DNA of 64,000 nucleotides, taken from the NCBI RefSeq assembly GCF_937616625.2, contig NC_065577.1:25371501-25435500 (forward strand). The letters are read 5' to 3'. Below are positions 33,644 to 44,944 of the stretch, in pieces. Within the stretch, counting starts at the first letter, position 1. Every line of letters starts with the position of its first letter. The notes below the pieces were generated by a model. The model had not been told where the DNA came from and ran no database searches. It saw only the letters and a program-made list of their open reading frames with translations. This DNA comes from Mercurialis annua (Eukaryota; Streptophyta; Magnoliopsida; Malpighiales; Euphorbiaceae). Made by a program: the position numbers and the translations under genes.

Positions 33644-33799
33644 TGTTTGTTTTTGTTTTTTATGATGTTGGGGAGTGTGGCCTCCTTTTGTGCCGCACAT
33701 CTATTTTTAATAATATTACTTTTTTGCCGCTTCCTGTGAGATTTTGTTGAAGTATTTGGCTTCTTGTTTGCTTGTTTGTCGATTCACGTTGCTGTTGTG

Positions 33800-33895
33800 T
33801 TGTTGTTTGTTTTGGGAGATATGTTTCTCTTATGTTTGGCTGTTGCCTTCCCTCTTTTGTTTGGCCGTTGCCTTGGGAGATATGTATCTCCTGAG
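33800..33895 (-). repeat. Inverted copy of the element B minisatellite
   Basis: TTGGGAGATATGTTTCTCTT, TTTGGCCGTTGCCTTGGGAG and ATATGTATCTCC are the complement of the units at 29497-29670. It lies directly after the ORF, as expected for element C in reverse orientation. The element's gag-pro part is missing beyond 33905. Confidence 0.7.
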
Positions 33896-33904
33896 TCGTC
33901 CAAA

Positions 33905-35749
33905 AGCATCATTGTATTTTAAAAACTTCTTTCCAAAAAACTAATCATGAGTCCCGGCTTTTACATCTATCTTCATATCTAAAATTGTAACAAACCAATT
34001 AATTGAACACTCCTGGAATTAAGTATTTCATACTTTGATAGATTGAACTTTGCCTTCTTGCAGGTACCAAAGTTTTCAAGAAGAGGGCACCTCAGAATGA
34101 GCTTCTGAAATGTATATTTTTCTTAGTATCGAAATTTGAAATTAATTCCACTCCTTACTCGATGATATGTAATCAGCACGATAATGTATCATACCGAAAA
34201 TAATATCTATTAAATATAAACAATGTGGCCAATAGATTGTAAATTGTCAGCAATACTGTTGTGTTTTCATAGAGTCTAGACTGTAGAGTGGTGATTTGTT
34301 TGTTTTTCATGATCCGAACATTCGTGGAAAGCTGACTCGAGTTCCTGGCTACAGCTTTCATAGAGACATCCTACCCGGATTTGTCTTCGAAAAACGACGA
34401 AATCTACGTTCTGGGTTAGTAAAGTTACGCTGAAATCTACTACATATTCTAAAGATATCAACCAGATAACAAATGTCTCTGTTCCCGGCGTCCGATTGCG
34501 GTAATCCATGTTTTCATCATCAGATATTAATTAGGTGATTTGTCATCAAATTCACTCCAACCCAAACTCACCTTTTCCTACACCAAAAAGAATATTCTAT
34601 TTATCTTTAATATTTTAATCATTTTTTTTACTTTAACATTTATACACTTTTATCAATTATACCCACAAACTTATTTTTGTTACATATTAGTTCAATTAAT
34701 ATTTATAATATTATTTTTTTGCCGCTTCTTGTGAGATTTTGTTAACAAGTTCTCGATGATTGTCGGCATCAGTAAGTGGCAATTCATTTCAAACACCCTA
34801 AAGAAAAGATTATTCGGAATTGGGCTTACCTCTTCGCTCTTGAGAGTGGATGAATACGTACCTTGGTGGCATCAGTAAGTGGCAATTCATTTATTGTCTA
34901 ATGTAGTATTAGGTTCTAATAGATCGGTGCTTTTGTGTTTTACTTGAATTTGTGAAGCTGTAGTTTAATTAAAATTATGAACTATCTTCAACGATTACGA
35001 ATTGTCCTGACAAATTGAAATCCGAATAAAAATTTATATGCCAAGTATTTTAACAAAAAACAATCTCAGTATTACTTTCGAAATTACTGTATATTACCTG
35101 ACTATTCGTGGAATAAAGCGTGGATATTAAAACACATCCGTCGGTTTCTGTATATTCCACCCTTTTCCACACGAACAGTATGAAAAAACGACTGTGGTAG
35201 GTGAATTTCAACAAATTTTATATTACATACTCTTCTACCAAAAAGACAAACTACCCGGGTATTATTTTCGATATGTGTGGCGCCTCCTCACCAAGAAACT
35301 CTATATACCGTAAATACTAAATAACCTGTAAAGATAATAATCCATCTGCGAATTGATAAACGGATGGAGATTAAAACTTTTCTATAATAATCAGGAATTT
35401 CTTTTGAAATCAAGTACTGTGGATATTATAATGTCAACCATAATTATTATTTTTCCCTTTTTGCTATCAGCGGCATATCTATCGATTAGACATGGACTGA
35501 TAATTTTAATAATAAACTTAATTTTCAAATAATATCCGATTGTACGACGCCATCCCATTGGAGTTTAAACTATAAAATTCGCAGCATCACACTACTATAT
35601 TGATCTAGGGGATCATTAAGTTGAAAAATACGACATATTTCATGATACGTACGCATCATAAACCAGATGTACGTACTTGCATGGTTTCGAAAGAAGCCTC
35701 AAACAAACAATTACATCAACATCGTTTGGATATATTCATATAGGTCATC
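33905..35749. other. Gene-free region with dispersed repeat fragments
   Basis: Contains a member of the GGCGTCCGATTG repeat family at 34300-34510; a 40-bp match (TTTTTGCCGCTTCTTGTGAG at 34713, cf. 33720); a 26-bp direct repeat (GGCATCAGTAAGTGGCAATT) at 34763 and 34868; and at 34905-34975 a short relative of the sequence at the right window end (GTTTTACTTGAATTTG). A possible exon remnant at 34063-34110 (GTKVFKKRAPQNELLK) has an acceptor but no context. Nothing else seen. Confidence 0.4.
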
Positions 35750-36140
35750 CCGAATGTCACGACCCAATCTCAGGGCCGAGACCGGCGCTAGGGAATGGGA
35801 GTGGTTGCTCCGAAACCCGTAGCAAGCCTAATAACGTAAAATAATTTTTCGCGAAACATAAACGTCATGCATGACATAAATAAATACGTGTCATGCAGAA
35901 GCACACATGCCAGGCACATATATCCTCTGGCAGTCACAATATAAATAACGCATCAAGCGTAAAACGTTTAAAACTTTAAAACGTTAAAGTTATATTTACA
36001 GAAAACTTTACATACAAGCTGTCTGACAAAATACTTATCTACTGCAGCTCTAAGAGTAAAGTATTGTTTCTTTACATACTTTCAAAAATACAGACTTCTG
36101 GAAGTAGGATAGAAGTCCGTTGCTTCAAAGCGTCTTTATC

Positions 36141-36657
36141 CTGAAAGGAAATCTGTGAGGGGTCAGTATATTGGGATATACTGAGTGAGTTCATACATTT
36201 ACTAATAAGTATTCAAATAAAACATAAAATCGTAATCAATCATATGCAGCCAAGTACAGGATCCGATTGAAACCTTAATCCTCAAACATACTAATAATCA
36301 ATCGATCAACCCAATCATAAATATCAATTGCGAGTCCAACTCGCTGGTGGCCCAGCCACTAGATACGGGGACTTCCAGGCTACACCGTAGCCGAGTTCAC
36401 TCTGCGTATCGAAATCATAACCCAATCGTAAATTTCATATTCATCATCAGCTCCCAGCTGAGGCATATCAAAACTGGTGATCACACAGTCCTATTGTCGC
36501 CCAATAGGTAGCACGTTTCATCGGATCAATACTGGTTTCAAATCAAGCATATGCAATTCATAAAAAGAATTCGCATCGCAATCATGTAAAACAAACATAA
36601 AGCAATATAAAATATTTGCTTAAATAAATACTTTAAAAGCAAATCGTATAAACTCAC
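36141..36657 (-). other. Candidate leader intron inside LTR-2
   Basis: On the minus strand, donor TCT|GTGAGTTTATAC at 36657 and acceptor AGATTTCCTTTCAG ending at 36141. Directly before the acceptor side lies GAACTCACTCAG, also present in LTR-3, and CTCAGTATATC also in LTR-1. Inside, ACTCGGCTACGGTGTAGCCT at 36380-36400 is the counterpart of the CTCGG repeats in the other LTRs. Confidence 0.45.
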
Positions 36658-37099
36658 AGAAAACGCTTATCCAAAAATACGTCGGGGCTTTAGAAACGTC
36701 AAGCTTCCCGAGCTCCTGGTCCAGCTCCTTCTTGCCTCGCTGGATCTAAAACAATTTCAAAACATTTGACTCATATCAGAATCCTATTCTAAGATTGACT
36801 CTAGACTCGAGACACGACAAGACACAAAACATAAGCCGTCGCGCTTCAAACGTAATCTTTTCCGATAAACGAATCATTCTTCTCTCATTTCTTACTATTT
36901 CTCAATTTAATTCTCAATAGAGAATATAGGTTTCCTTGATGAAACCAATTGATATCCATAAACTAATTCATCCCAAACAACTAGTCATAATTTACTCGTT
37001 TTACGTCCGAATCTCGCATTTTCGGAGTCCGGGAGTCGATATCGGGATGGGGAATCGTCAAATTAGGTTTTTAGGGTCATTCCCTTCAAAAGAGGGGTG

Positions 37100-37217
37100 G
37101 TGCACGTCGTGCACCCCCCTTGTGCACGTCGTGCACCTCCCTTGTGCACGTCGTGCACCTCACTGGTGCACGTCGTGCCCCTGCACGACGTGCACTGATG
37201 TTGTGCACGTCGTGCAC
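37100..37217. repeat. Palindrome array in LTR-2
   Basis: The 15-mer GTGCACGTCGTGCAC (7-bp arms, one central base) occurs at 37100-37114, 37122-37136, 37144-37158, with one change at 37166-37180, in the opposite orientation at 37181-37195, and at 37203-37217. The first four are spaced exactly 22 bp apart. Confidence 0.95.
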
Positions 37218-37999
37218 CTTCGTGGGCACGACCCTGACCACTGAAAAAGGCCCTCCCGACATGCTAAATCGATCCCAAATCATCCAAATCACCAAAACAT
37301 CAATCAAGCTAGTCGAAAACAAGAGAAAAACGCTTAAAACGAATCGAATACGTAATCGCGATTCGGTTTCGCCGTAACCTATCGTTTTAAACCGTTTTTC
37401 CATCAAATAAACTCAAACAAATGGAGAAACGACTTGCTTACCGTGATTGCCCTTCGGAATACGATCGATTCGAGTTATTAAACGTCGAAAACGGACGAGA
37501 AACGGAGATCGTACGGTGAAAACGGCGGAAACGGCGATGAACGAAATGAAATGAAAATGGTTATCTGATATAAGGTTTCTGGGCCATTCCTTCATCTGAA
37601 GGAAACTTATATATAATGGTCAATTTGCAACTTGATCCTTGAAACTTTTCAAAAGTTTCAATTTAGCCCAAAACCTATCCGCGTCCAAATTTTAAACGGT
37701 CTCCGATTGACTCGAAACTTTTACCACTAATACTATAAATTATTTTGCGGACTTTGGCAAAATAATTTCCGTCACGGGATTTATATTTTATTTTATATTA
37801 ATTTCTGAAGTTAAATCCTCAAATCCCGCTAACTAACTTATTAAAATTTATTCTAAATTCCCGATATAATTAAATTAAATTCTCCTTAATTTAATTTATC
37901 GGAAATCACGACACGTGGCACGACGTAATTATCTTAAAATATTTTGGGGTATTACACCGAATTTATAAAGTGAATTTAAACAACTAGAAATTACATAAT

Positions 38000-38536
38000 T
38001 TATTTGTGATTCTGCATACCTGAATCTGAATCTAAATCGGAATCGTCTTGTAAGGGTTCTATAAGCCTTGCAGTATCAGCATACACGATGATATCCAAAT
38101 TTGTTAAACATTCAACAAAAATTGTACGACTTCCACCAAAAACAGTGTCTACTGGAGGCCTATTATAAGCTTTAATGGATTGAAAATTGCCAGCAAGAGA
38201 TTCAACCTTGATGCATCTACCATCACTAATTTTTTTTTTCAATAACAAAACAGTGGCGGCTACTTGATGACGGTGCAAGACGACTCAATGTTAAAATGTT
38301 TCCAGTAGGTTGTGAATTGTTGTGCAAAACAAATACAACATTGGATTTGTTCTCTTGTAAAGCAACAAAAGACTCATAATCAACTCTAAGCGAAACAACA
38401 AAACTGCTATCAAAATCAAAATTAGTAACAGAGTGATTATGCATTATTTTGCAGTGAGCATAAATAATTTCAGATGAGCCAACAACAGGACAGCCTGAAA
38501 TAGGGCACGAACAATCAACAAATGATGGATCCATTG
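38000..38536 (-). pseudogene. SINA-like E3 ligase fragment (substrate-binding domain only)
   Basis: Minus-strand reading MDPSFVDCSCPISGCPVVGS, SEIIYAHCKIMHNHSVTNFD, SSFVVSLRVDYESFVALQEN, NVVFVLHNNSQPTGNILTLS, then a frameshift in a poly-A run (plus T10 near 38230), then ISDGRCIKVESLAGNFQSIK, IFVECLTNLDIIV and an acidic end DDSDLDSDSG. This matches the C-terminal zinc-finger and binding domain of plant SINA-like ubiquitin ligases. The RING is absent upstream, so it could not act as an E3. Confidence 0.7.
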
Positions 38537-38574
38537 CTGCTCTTATTACTAAAAAATAGATTAATATGAACTTT

Positions 38575-38660
38575 TTATAACTATTCAAATGCTTAATGGG
38601 TATAAGCAAACGACCTTTTTATAGTACAATTTGACACATATTTATGACAAGGCAATAAAG
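38575..38660 (-). promoter_or_regulatory. Promoter-like block shared in inverted orientation by two SINA-like copies
   Basis: The complement reads TTATTGCCTTGTCAT, GTGTCA, TTGTACTATAAA and CCCATTAAGCATTTGAAT. The same block stands in direct orientation at 39468-39547, upstream of the plus-strand SINA-like fragment. ACTATAAA may serve as a TATA box. Confidence 0.5.
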
Positions 38661-38834
38661 GTCGTGGTGGATAAGTGGGTACATGGCTTATTAATTCTGC
38701 ATTGACTCGACGTATCTAACTTAAAAGCTACTACTAGTAAGTAGGTCGATGGAGATTGTGTAAAATCATATTGGTTTTTATTTTACAATTGTTATGTGTG
38801 ATATGGAACGTCAAAAATTGAATGCAACGGTCCG

Positions 38835-39295
38835 TTGGATTTAAACCACCGCTTCGAATATTCAAGTAAAACAAAAAGTCACCGATCTATGGAAAAACAA
38901 CACTGCAGTAGACAATAGATTTTATTTAGCGTTTAGGGTCTAGTATGTAATTCGAAAAAACATAGGGTAGCAAACTACAATATGAAAATCTCCATGTAAT
39001 TCTAATATATTCTTATAGATTTAGATATATATTAATGAGATGATACAAATTTGAAAGTACTCTATCAACTAGTTAATTAATTTGTCATTGATACATTTTC
39101 TATTATATGGAACAAATTTAATCTGTCTTCTTTTCTGTTATTATTTTATTTTGATAATGATTTATTATATGTATTTTTGTATTTTATTATGCACGGAGTG
39201 TTTGATTTTGAAGGTCAACCATTGGTCAGTATAAGGCAAATCTATAGACGCTCTATATTGAATTTTATATTTTTAAAACGGGAGTTACTTTATGG
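38835..39295. repeat. Left copy of a long inverted repeat (pairs with 63589-64000)
   Basis: GGATTTAAACCACCGCTTCG, TTATTATGCAC, GAAGGTCAACCATTGGTCAG and ACGGGAGTTACTTTATGG are all found as complements in 64000-63589. The match runs into the right edge of the window and may continue beyond. It is inserted between the two inverted promoter blocks of the SINA-like pair. Confidence 0.85.
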
Positions 39296-39467
39296 GTAAG
39301 GAGCAAATATGTATTTACAATTTATTTTAAATGTGGTTTAATAGCCGTTTACGTAGGGTTTATTACAGTTAATTTTATTCCATGTCATCAATTCGTGTCA
39401 ATGTAAAACCGTCCATTAATTACCACGATTCCTTTCTCTAGAAACCATGTTCTATTTTCGCTCTCTT

Positions 39468-40390
39468 TATTGCCTTGTCATCAATCTGTGTCATTTCAAA
39501 TTGTACTATAAACCTGCCGTTTGGTTGCACCCATTAAGCATTTGAATCAGCCTATCTTTCGTATTCAATTAATCTTATCTCGGGTCCCTGGGACTTTAAG
39601 AAAAAATAGTCTATTAAACGTCAACAGTTTTTGCGGAAATATTCAATTTCTTTGACCGTTTCGTTTGCGACTACATCTCCCTATAAATAACGGTTGAGGT
39701 TTCTTCTTCTTTTTGTTCAACTTCGACTTCTTCTAATTTCTATTTTTTTTTTGAATTTATTCTTTGCGATATTTTCCTTTCCTCTTTCCTTCTCATTTAT
39801 ACTTTAATTGACAAACTTAATCTTGATTTCTATGGCATATCTCTTAAAAAAACAAAAAAATATCTACGGCAAACATAACTCTCAAACATAAGATGAACGA
39901 CTTTAGCGATGTTAATTCTTACATCTCGTTGTAGGTGCAACTACAACTTGTTGTTTTTAATTTAGAATACCTCGTTTAAACTTCAACGATGTTAATTCTT
40001 ACATTTTGTTGCAGGATTCCGTATTGCAAATTCTTACATCTTGATTGCAGCTTTGACGTTCGTTTTAGTATGGCAGATTCTTTCTTGGTTCTTCAAGAAG
40101 AGGTTAAGCGTCCTGTGTTCTTCTAGCAAAAAAAAATGGATCAGCTGGGAAAATGATGATTACGGTTTGTCGTATTGGCCCTGCTTCATCCGAAGAAGGT
40201 TATTATTACGACATCGGAGAAAAAGTTAACAGAATTAAGTCTCACGTCTCAATCTTGTACTAACGCTGTTGAACGAAAGGAGAAGTTAGCAACCTTTCTT
40301 GATAATATCTATCAGTTTATAGCTGTTGGTTTTATCGACTTGAAGGTGAGAATAATGATTTATGGTTCATCTCCAACGGTCTTTTGATGT
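39468..40390 (+). pseudogene. SINA-like fragment, plus strand
   Basis: After promoter-like DNA and a TATA box at 39682 (CTATAAATAACG), the region from about 40070 reads ADSFLVLQEEVKRPVFF, then VCRIGPASSEEGYYYDIGEK and, with shifts, LATFLDNIYQFIAVGFIDLK. These correspond to the later part of the SINA-like binding domain (FLVLQEE...; ...GPSSSKGGFFYD...). No RING or first zinc finger is seen. Head-to-head with the fragment at 38000-38536. Confidence 0.5.
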
Positions 40391-40716
40391 TTATCGACGG
40401 CCATGATTTCGTCCCTGAAATGATCTTGGAATCAAAGTCTTTATTACGAATAACTAGTACGAGATAGTTTCTTTTGAAATTGAATTAGTAAGTTAGTTTC
40501 ATGTTTAGTGACTTGTCAGTTCTATCTTTTCGCGAGTTTTTCTTTAACCAAAAGATTTTCCTTTCCACTTCCCGGTGATTACTTTTTCCAGTAACCCGAT
40601 GGGTTTGTTTTGTGAAGATCGTAACTTTTCCAAGGAGCGCGATCCTATTTGTTGTAATATTCCCACCATTTCCTCTTGGTGATTCTATTTTCCTAACCGG
40701 GGTTGAAATGGAACAT

Positions 40717-41170
40717 CCCATCACCCATGGGGTAACAAACTGCAGTATTAAAATCTATAACTCTACAATATATTTATAGATACTGGCCAGATACGCTGCA
40801 TTCTACTCTGTGGACTAGTTAATTAATTTTTTATTACTACGGCTAAGCATGGAAAACATTCATTGAATTTCTCTTTATAAACATCTATTAAACTACGATC
40901 CCTACTTCTACCTTCTTATCATGCGAAGTGTAGGGATTAACCCCCCTTCTTAATTATACAGGACGCAGGGAACGACATCCCATTTTTCCATCATCCACGG
41001 GGTAACAAACTACAGTTTGTACTCTACAGATTGCGATAGATATATATTAGATATTTTGCATTCGACTTTATGGACTACTTAATTAATTTCGTATTTACTA
41101 CGGCTAACATGGAAAACATCCATTAAACGTTTTTTAAAAACATGCATTAACTTTGATTTGTCTTTTTGTC
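40717..41170. repeat. Two tandem units of a GGGGTAACAAACTGCAG repeat
   Basis: Unit 1 from about 40724 and unit 2 from about 40994 share CATGGGGTAACAAACTGCAG-like starts, TTTATAGATA/GATAGATATA, TTGCATTCGACTTTATGGAC and TACGGCTAACATGGAAAACA. Related single copies lie at 38960-39130, 49955-50080 and (inverted) 63750-63890. Confidence 0.7.
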
Positions 41171-41339
41171 ATCCAACAATTATCTTGGAGAAATTACTTT
41201 CCTGTGTAATTGCTCGGAGAAAAAAGTTTTTCATATATATGTCGCAATTAAATATAATTTATGAAGTAATAAACTATTTTCTCCGAGCAATCACAAAAAA
41301 ATAAATTTCTCCAATATTTTACTTCAATTCTCGCCACAA

Positions 41340-41735
41340 CTCATGCTTCTGGCGTCAGATTGGTCTGGTCCGAGCGACTGTGCAAAGCTGTCTTGAATAA
41401 TTTACAATCCGGATTCGTCTTCTAAAAAGGTCATAATCTCCCTTGAAGCTGCTGCATGAGAAGAGCCACGGTGGAATCTACACTATATATCAGTTAATAG
41501 CATGTGGATAAGGCATGTTTACATGGCTGTTTCCGTATATCCAACTCTTTTAAGTCTTTCAAGAGAACGATGACCATTCTAATTTGTATAAAACAGAATT
41601 CCCCAATGGTAGCTTTGGCATTAGGAACGAATGAGTAATCAAGAAGCGGTTGTTTTAATAATTTACATCTAAGGTTTTCTACCCCAATCAGAGGTCGGAA
41701 ACACGAGTTGTGACATTTATTTTTAATCATTCTCT
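41340..41735 (-). repeat. Dispersed repeat of the GGCGTCCGATTGG family
   Basis: Holds TTCTGGCGTCAGATTGGTCT, GAATCCGTCTTCTAAAAAGG-like words and CTTGAAGCTGCTGCATGAG, the complement of 57480-57600. Other members: 34300-34510, 50090-50350, 56930-57080, 57190-57470. Short homologous peptides can be read in several copies (for example MDY--TP-T and VDFSVTL-TQ) but no complete protein. Confidence 0.6.
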
Positions 41736-42835
41736 AAAAATTTAGAAGAGATAAGGATAAAAGAATGTGTACATGTTTTATCTAGCATATATTCTACACT
41801 AAATTATAAGGAAAAACACTAATATAGCCCTATTAATCAATAAATTTGTAATACCCCGTACTTTTAAGTACCAAATAAGATGACACGAGGCATAAGTGTG
41901 AGAATTTAATCAAGGACATCGAAATTAAGTTCGAGAAATAAAAATTTAGACCGAAGCGGGTCTATTAAAAATTTTCATAAAATAATAATTTAAATAGAGA
42001 TTGTTATTTGATAAATTAGAATATTTACTGGACTAAAGAAAAATAAATAAAATAAAATAAATGAAAAGTCCCGAACTAATAAATTTTACGATAAAGTTCG
42101 TGAAATAAAAATTAAGAAGCTAAAATTAAATTTTATGGAAATTGGACGAAAGGATTTTAATTAAACGGAATTTGACTATCGGAAAAGGAAAACGATATCA
42201 AGAAATTATTTGGACCCGGATAAATAAATAATGCGATAAAGTCCATTATTTATCGATAAAGGATAATCGTCAAAATTCCGATTAATTGTGAAACGATTTG
42301 GATTAAATTGTAAGAATTGAAAATTTAAGGGTGGAATTGCTAGAGGTGCCAACTTCAAGTATTGCATCTCAAATTTTTCCATCAAATGAAATTGATGAAG
42401 ACACCTCATAACCCTCCACCTCTTCAATATTAATTTCTCTAGCAAACATAATTTGGATCAATGGAAAATCAAAGCCAAACCCTTGTTTATGCAAAGTGCC
42501 GAAGGTTTCATCACTTTCACCATGACAATGGAACTCCCACCACGGCAAACTCCATAGATCAACCATCCGGCCACCAATTTCAGAGATTTCAGCTCGGTTG
42601 TGAAGCCAACATCTAGGGATCAAGGTAACCTCTTAAGCTTTGAATTAGATTAAGATTTGGGGCTGTTTGATGAGTTTATTTGATTAAATTTTCTGTTTGA
42701 AAGTTTGCTGAAAATTCAGTTTTTATTAATGATTTGTGATGTGTTTGAGTGAGGTTTGAGATTCGTGATTAATGAATATGCTAGGGGATCGATAGTATGT
42801 CGAGGTAGCACGTCGGGACACACTAATAGGGGCTC

Positions 42836-42964
42836 GGTTCTGCTCAAATGGAGCAGAACCATTCTGCTCACGTGAGCAGAATACTCACTGCTCACAACGA
42901 GCAGATGAACTCTGCTCACATGAGCAGAGTTCAGCTATTAACGGGGACTGTTTAAGCAGTCCCC
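42836..42964. repeat. Palindrome cluster in LTR-3
   Basis: Hairpins: 42836-42845 with 42851-42860; perfect 22-bp palindrome 42861-42882 (ATTCTGCTCACGTGAGCAG core); 42888-42893 with 42899-42904; 42907-42918 with 42921-42932 (GAACTCTGCTCA arms); 42943-42950 with 42957-42964 (GGGGACTG). The first four share the core CTGCTC/GAGCAG. Confidence 0.93.
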
Positions 42965-43312
42965 GACCAGCCAAGTGCGGCATATTCAGACGTAGGATCG
43001 AGTCTAAAGCATGACAGAATTTAATCGGAATAAAAACAGTAGGTTTTCGGGGTTAGGACTGAGTTTGTGGACTGCAGAAAATGCAGTCCCAAAATAGTGT
43101 GAAGTGCCGACTTTCGATCAAGTTTCGAAGGTCTTGGAGCGGTGATATTCGAGAAATGTTGAGTAGTATATCGTAAGAGATATACGGAGACTGAAACGTA
43201 ATATTCGGATTAACATTTGAATATTTAAATAGGGCTGAATTTATTGAAATAGATGGGGTGTTGAAAGAGTGAAAATCTGGAAATGACATAATCAAGTCAT
43301 GAAGGCTACTTC

Positions 43313-43322
43313 GCCTATAAAA
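43313..43322 (+). promoter_or_regulatory. TATA-like box of LTR-3
   Basis: CCTATAAAAACG, about 350 bp downstream of the palindrome cluster and about 900 bp upstream of the candidate intron donor. Confidence 0.4.
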
Positions 43323-44215
43323 ACGAACCTCAATCCGTAATAATATTAACCCAAAAATGGGTAGAATAAATAAATGATGCTTCATAGATGAGATTTAAGT
43401 GAAATAAACATGGTATTGTTAAGTCGGATTAAAAATTATCCGTGTTTGAAGTTAAGTCAAAAATTGGAAATATAAGTTAGAAAAATAAACCAAGTATTAA
43501 GACATAATAAAAGGGCAACTTTGGAATTAAATTGTGAGCAAACTATAGGTCGAAATGAGTTGAAATCTTCATGAAAGTTGTTCAATGGAGTACGGAGAAT
43601 AAGAATGTCAAATTTGTTTTGGATTTCGACCAATATACGCGCCCTGTTTCGAGGCCTGAAACAGCAGCACTAGTAAGCTGTTTTGACAGCTTCAATTTCC
43701 AGATTTGAGGTACCAACTTCAGGATTGATTTCTGACACCTTCGGGTGCTAATTTCACTCCGAGGTCCAAATGAAAGTTTTAGACGACATTCCAAACTTTA
43801 GGAATGTCATTTTTATTTCGCGTTTGGACCACATTAAGTCACATTTGTAGTAGCTCAAAGATGGTCCAAAAACACAAAATAAATAGGAAATATTTAAAGA
43901 GCTAACTTTAACGAAAACTTTGGAAACTTTAAAGACGTCAAATAAAGTTAGAATATGAATGAAAGTTGTAGGAAATGTTGCGGACTATGGAAATGTCCAA
44001 TTTGTTTTGAGTTTGGGATATTTTAAATGAGCGGTTTCGATAGCCGAAGTTGACTAGAAACCCAATTTTGGATAAGTTAATTATAGTTAGAAATTTTATT
44101 AATTCGATCTATTATCGAATTTGTGTAGACCCGGCGAGAGAACCACCAACGGGACCCGGAACATGATGAATACGATACCGCTTTACAAATTCTCGAAGAT
44201 TACGGTTAGCAAGTG

Positions 44216-44944
44216 GTGAGTTTACAATTTACTTTTGTGTGTTATTAATAAAAGCAATTTATTTTAATTATCATTATTATTAATGCATCGCATAAAACAT
44301 TATTACTCATAATGATTATTGTTTCTTATTGAATGTTTATTTCTTATAAAATAAAACTAGTATAGCGATCCGAGGAAACGAGCTACCTATTGGGCGTCAA
44401 TAGGCTGTGTGATCACCAGTGTCCGGTCAGTCATAGAATTAGTATAGATAGAGGCTTGTATTTAAAAATGTTTGATATGATCTCGTTAAATGATGACTAT
44501 GTTTGGGAGTAAGGAGGATTATATTTTTGGTAGATACGTGAGTAACTCGGTTGAACTATCTCGGGACCCGTATCTAGTGAGTAACTCGGTTGAACTATCT
44601 CGGGACTCACACCTTGGGATTAAGCAGTGACATGATGTAACTCGGTTGAACTATCTCGGGACTATGTCACGTGGTAACGAGTAACTCGGTCGAACTATCT
44701 CGGGACCGTACCACTTGGATTAAAATGATTTGATATAATATGAACGGATACAGTATGAGTAGGATATGTATAGGAAATAGTATGAGTTTAAGATTAAGGT
44801 TTCGATCGGATCTAATACTTGATATATATTATGTCCTTATATATTTGTTTTGTTTTTAAATGCGATGCTATTTTACATAACACCATTAGTAACGCGTAAA
44901 CTCACTCAGCGTTGTCTGACCCCCCCAACTGTGTTTTATTTCAG
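44216..44944 (+). other. Candidate leader intron inside LTR-3
   Basis: Donor AAGTG|GTGAGTTTACAA and acceptor CTGTGTTTTATTTCAG ending 44944. It contains four tandem-like copies of GTAACTCGGTTGAACTATCT followed by CGGGAC (44543-44705). The exon after it (TTGAAGAGATGGACTTCC) matches LTR-2 (AACGGACTTC). Confidence 0.5.

Larger units (their letters stand above)
35755..37956 (-). mobile_element. Tekay-like solo LTR (LTR-2)
   Basis: On the minus strand it starts TGTAATACCCC (37956) and ends GGGTCGTGACA (35755). Both sides carry the 5-bp target duplication CCGAA (35750-35754, 37957-37961). No internal sequence is left, so it is a solo LTR made by recombination between the two LTRs of one element. 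Its U5 end (CGTAGCAAGCC, CCGGCGCTAGGGAATGG on the plus strand) matches LTR-1 and LTR-3. It contains a palindrome cluster and a candidate intron. Confidence 0.92.

Noticed and set aside
37100..37217. CRISPR-like regularly spaced repeats
   Set aside because: Repeats are 15-bp palindromes with 7-bp gaps inside a plant LTR; no spacers of CRISPR size, and the organism is a eukaryote.
36936..37406. Overlapping frames on both strands with CTSCTSLVHVVH-like repeats
   Set aside because: They are translations of the palindrome array; open in several frames only because the unit contains no stop.
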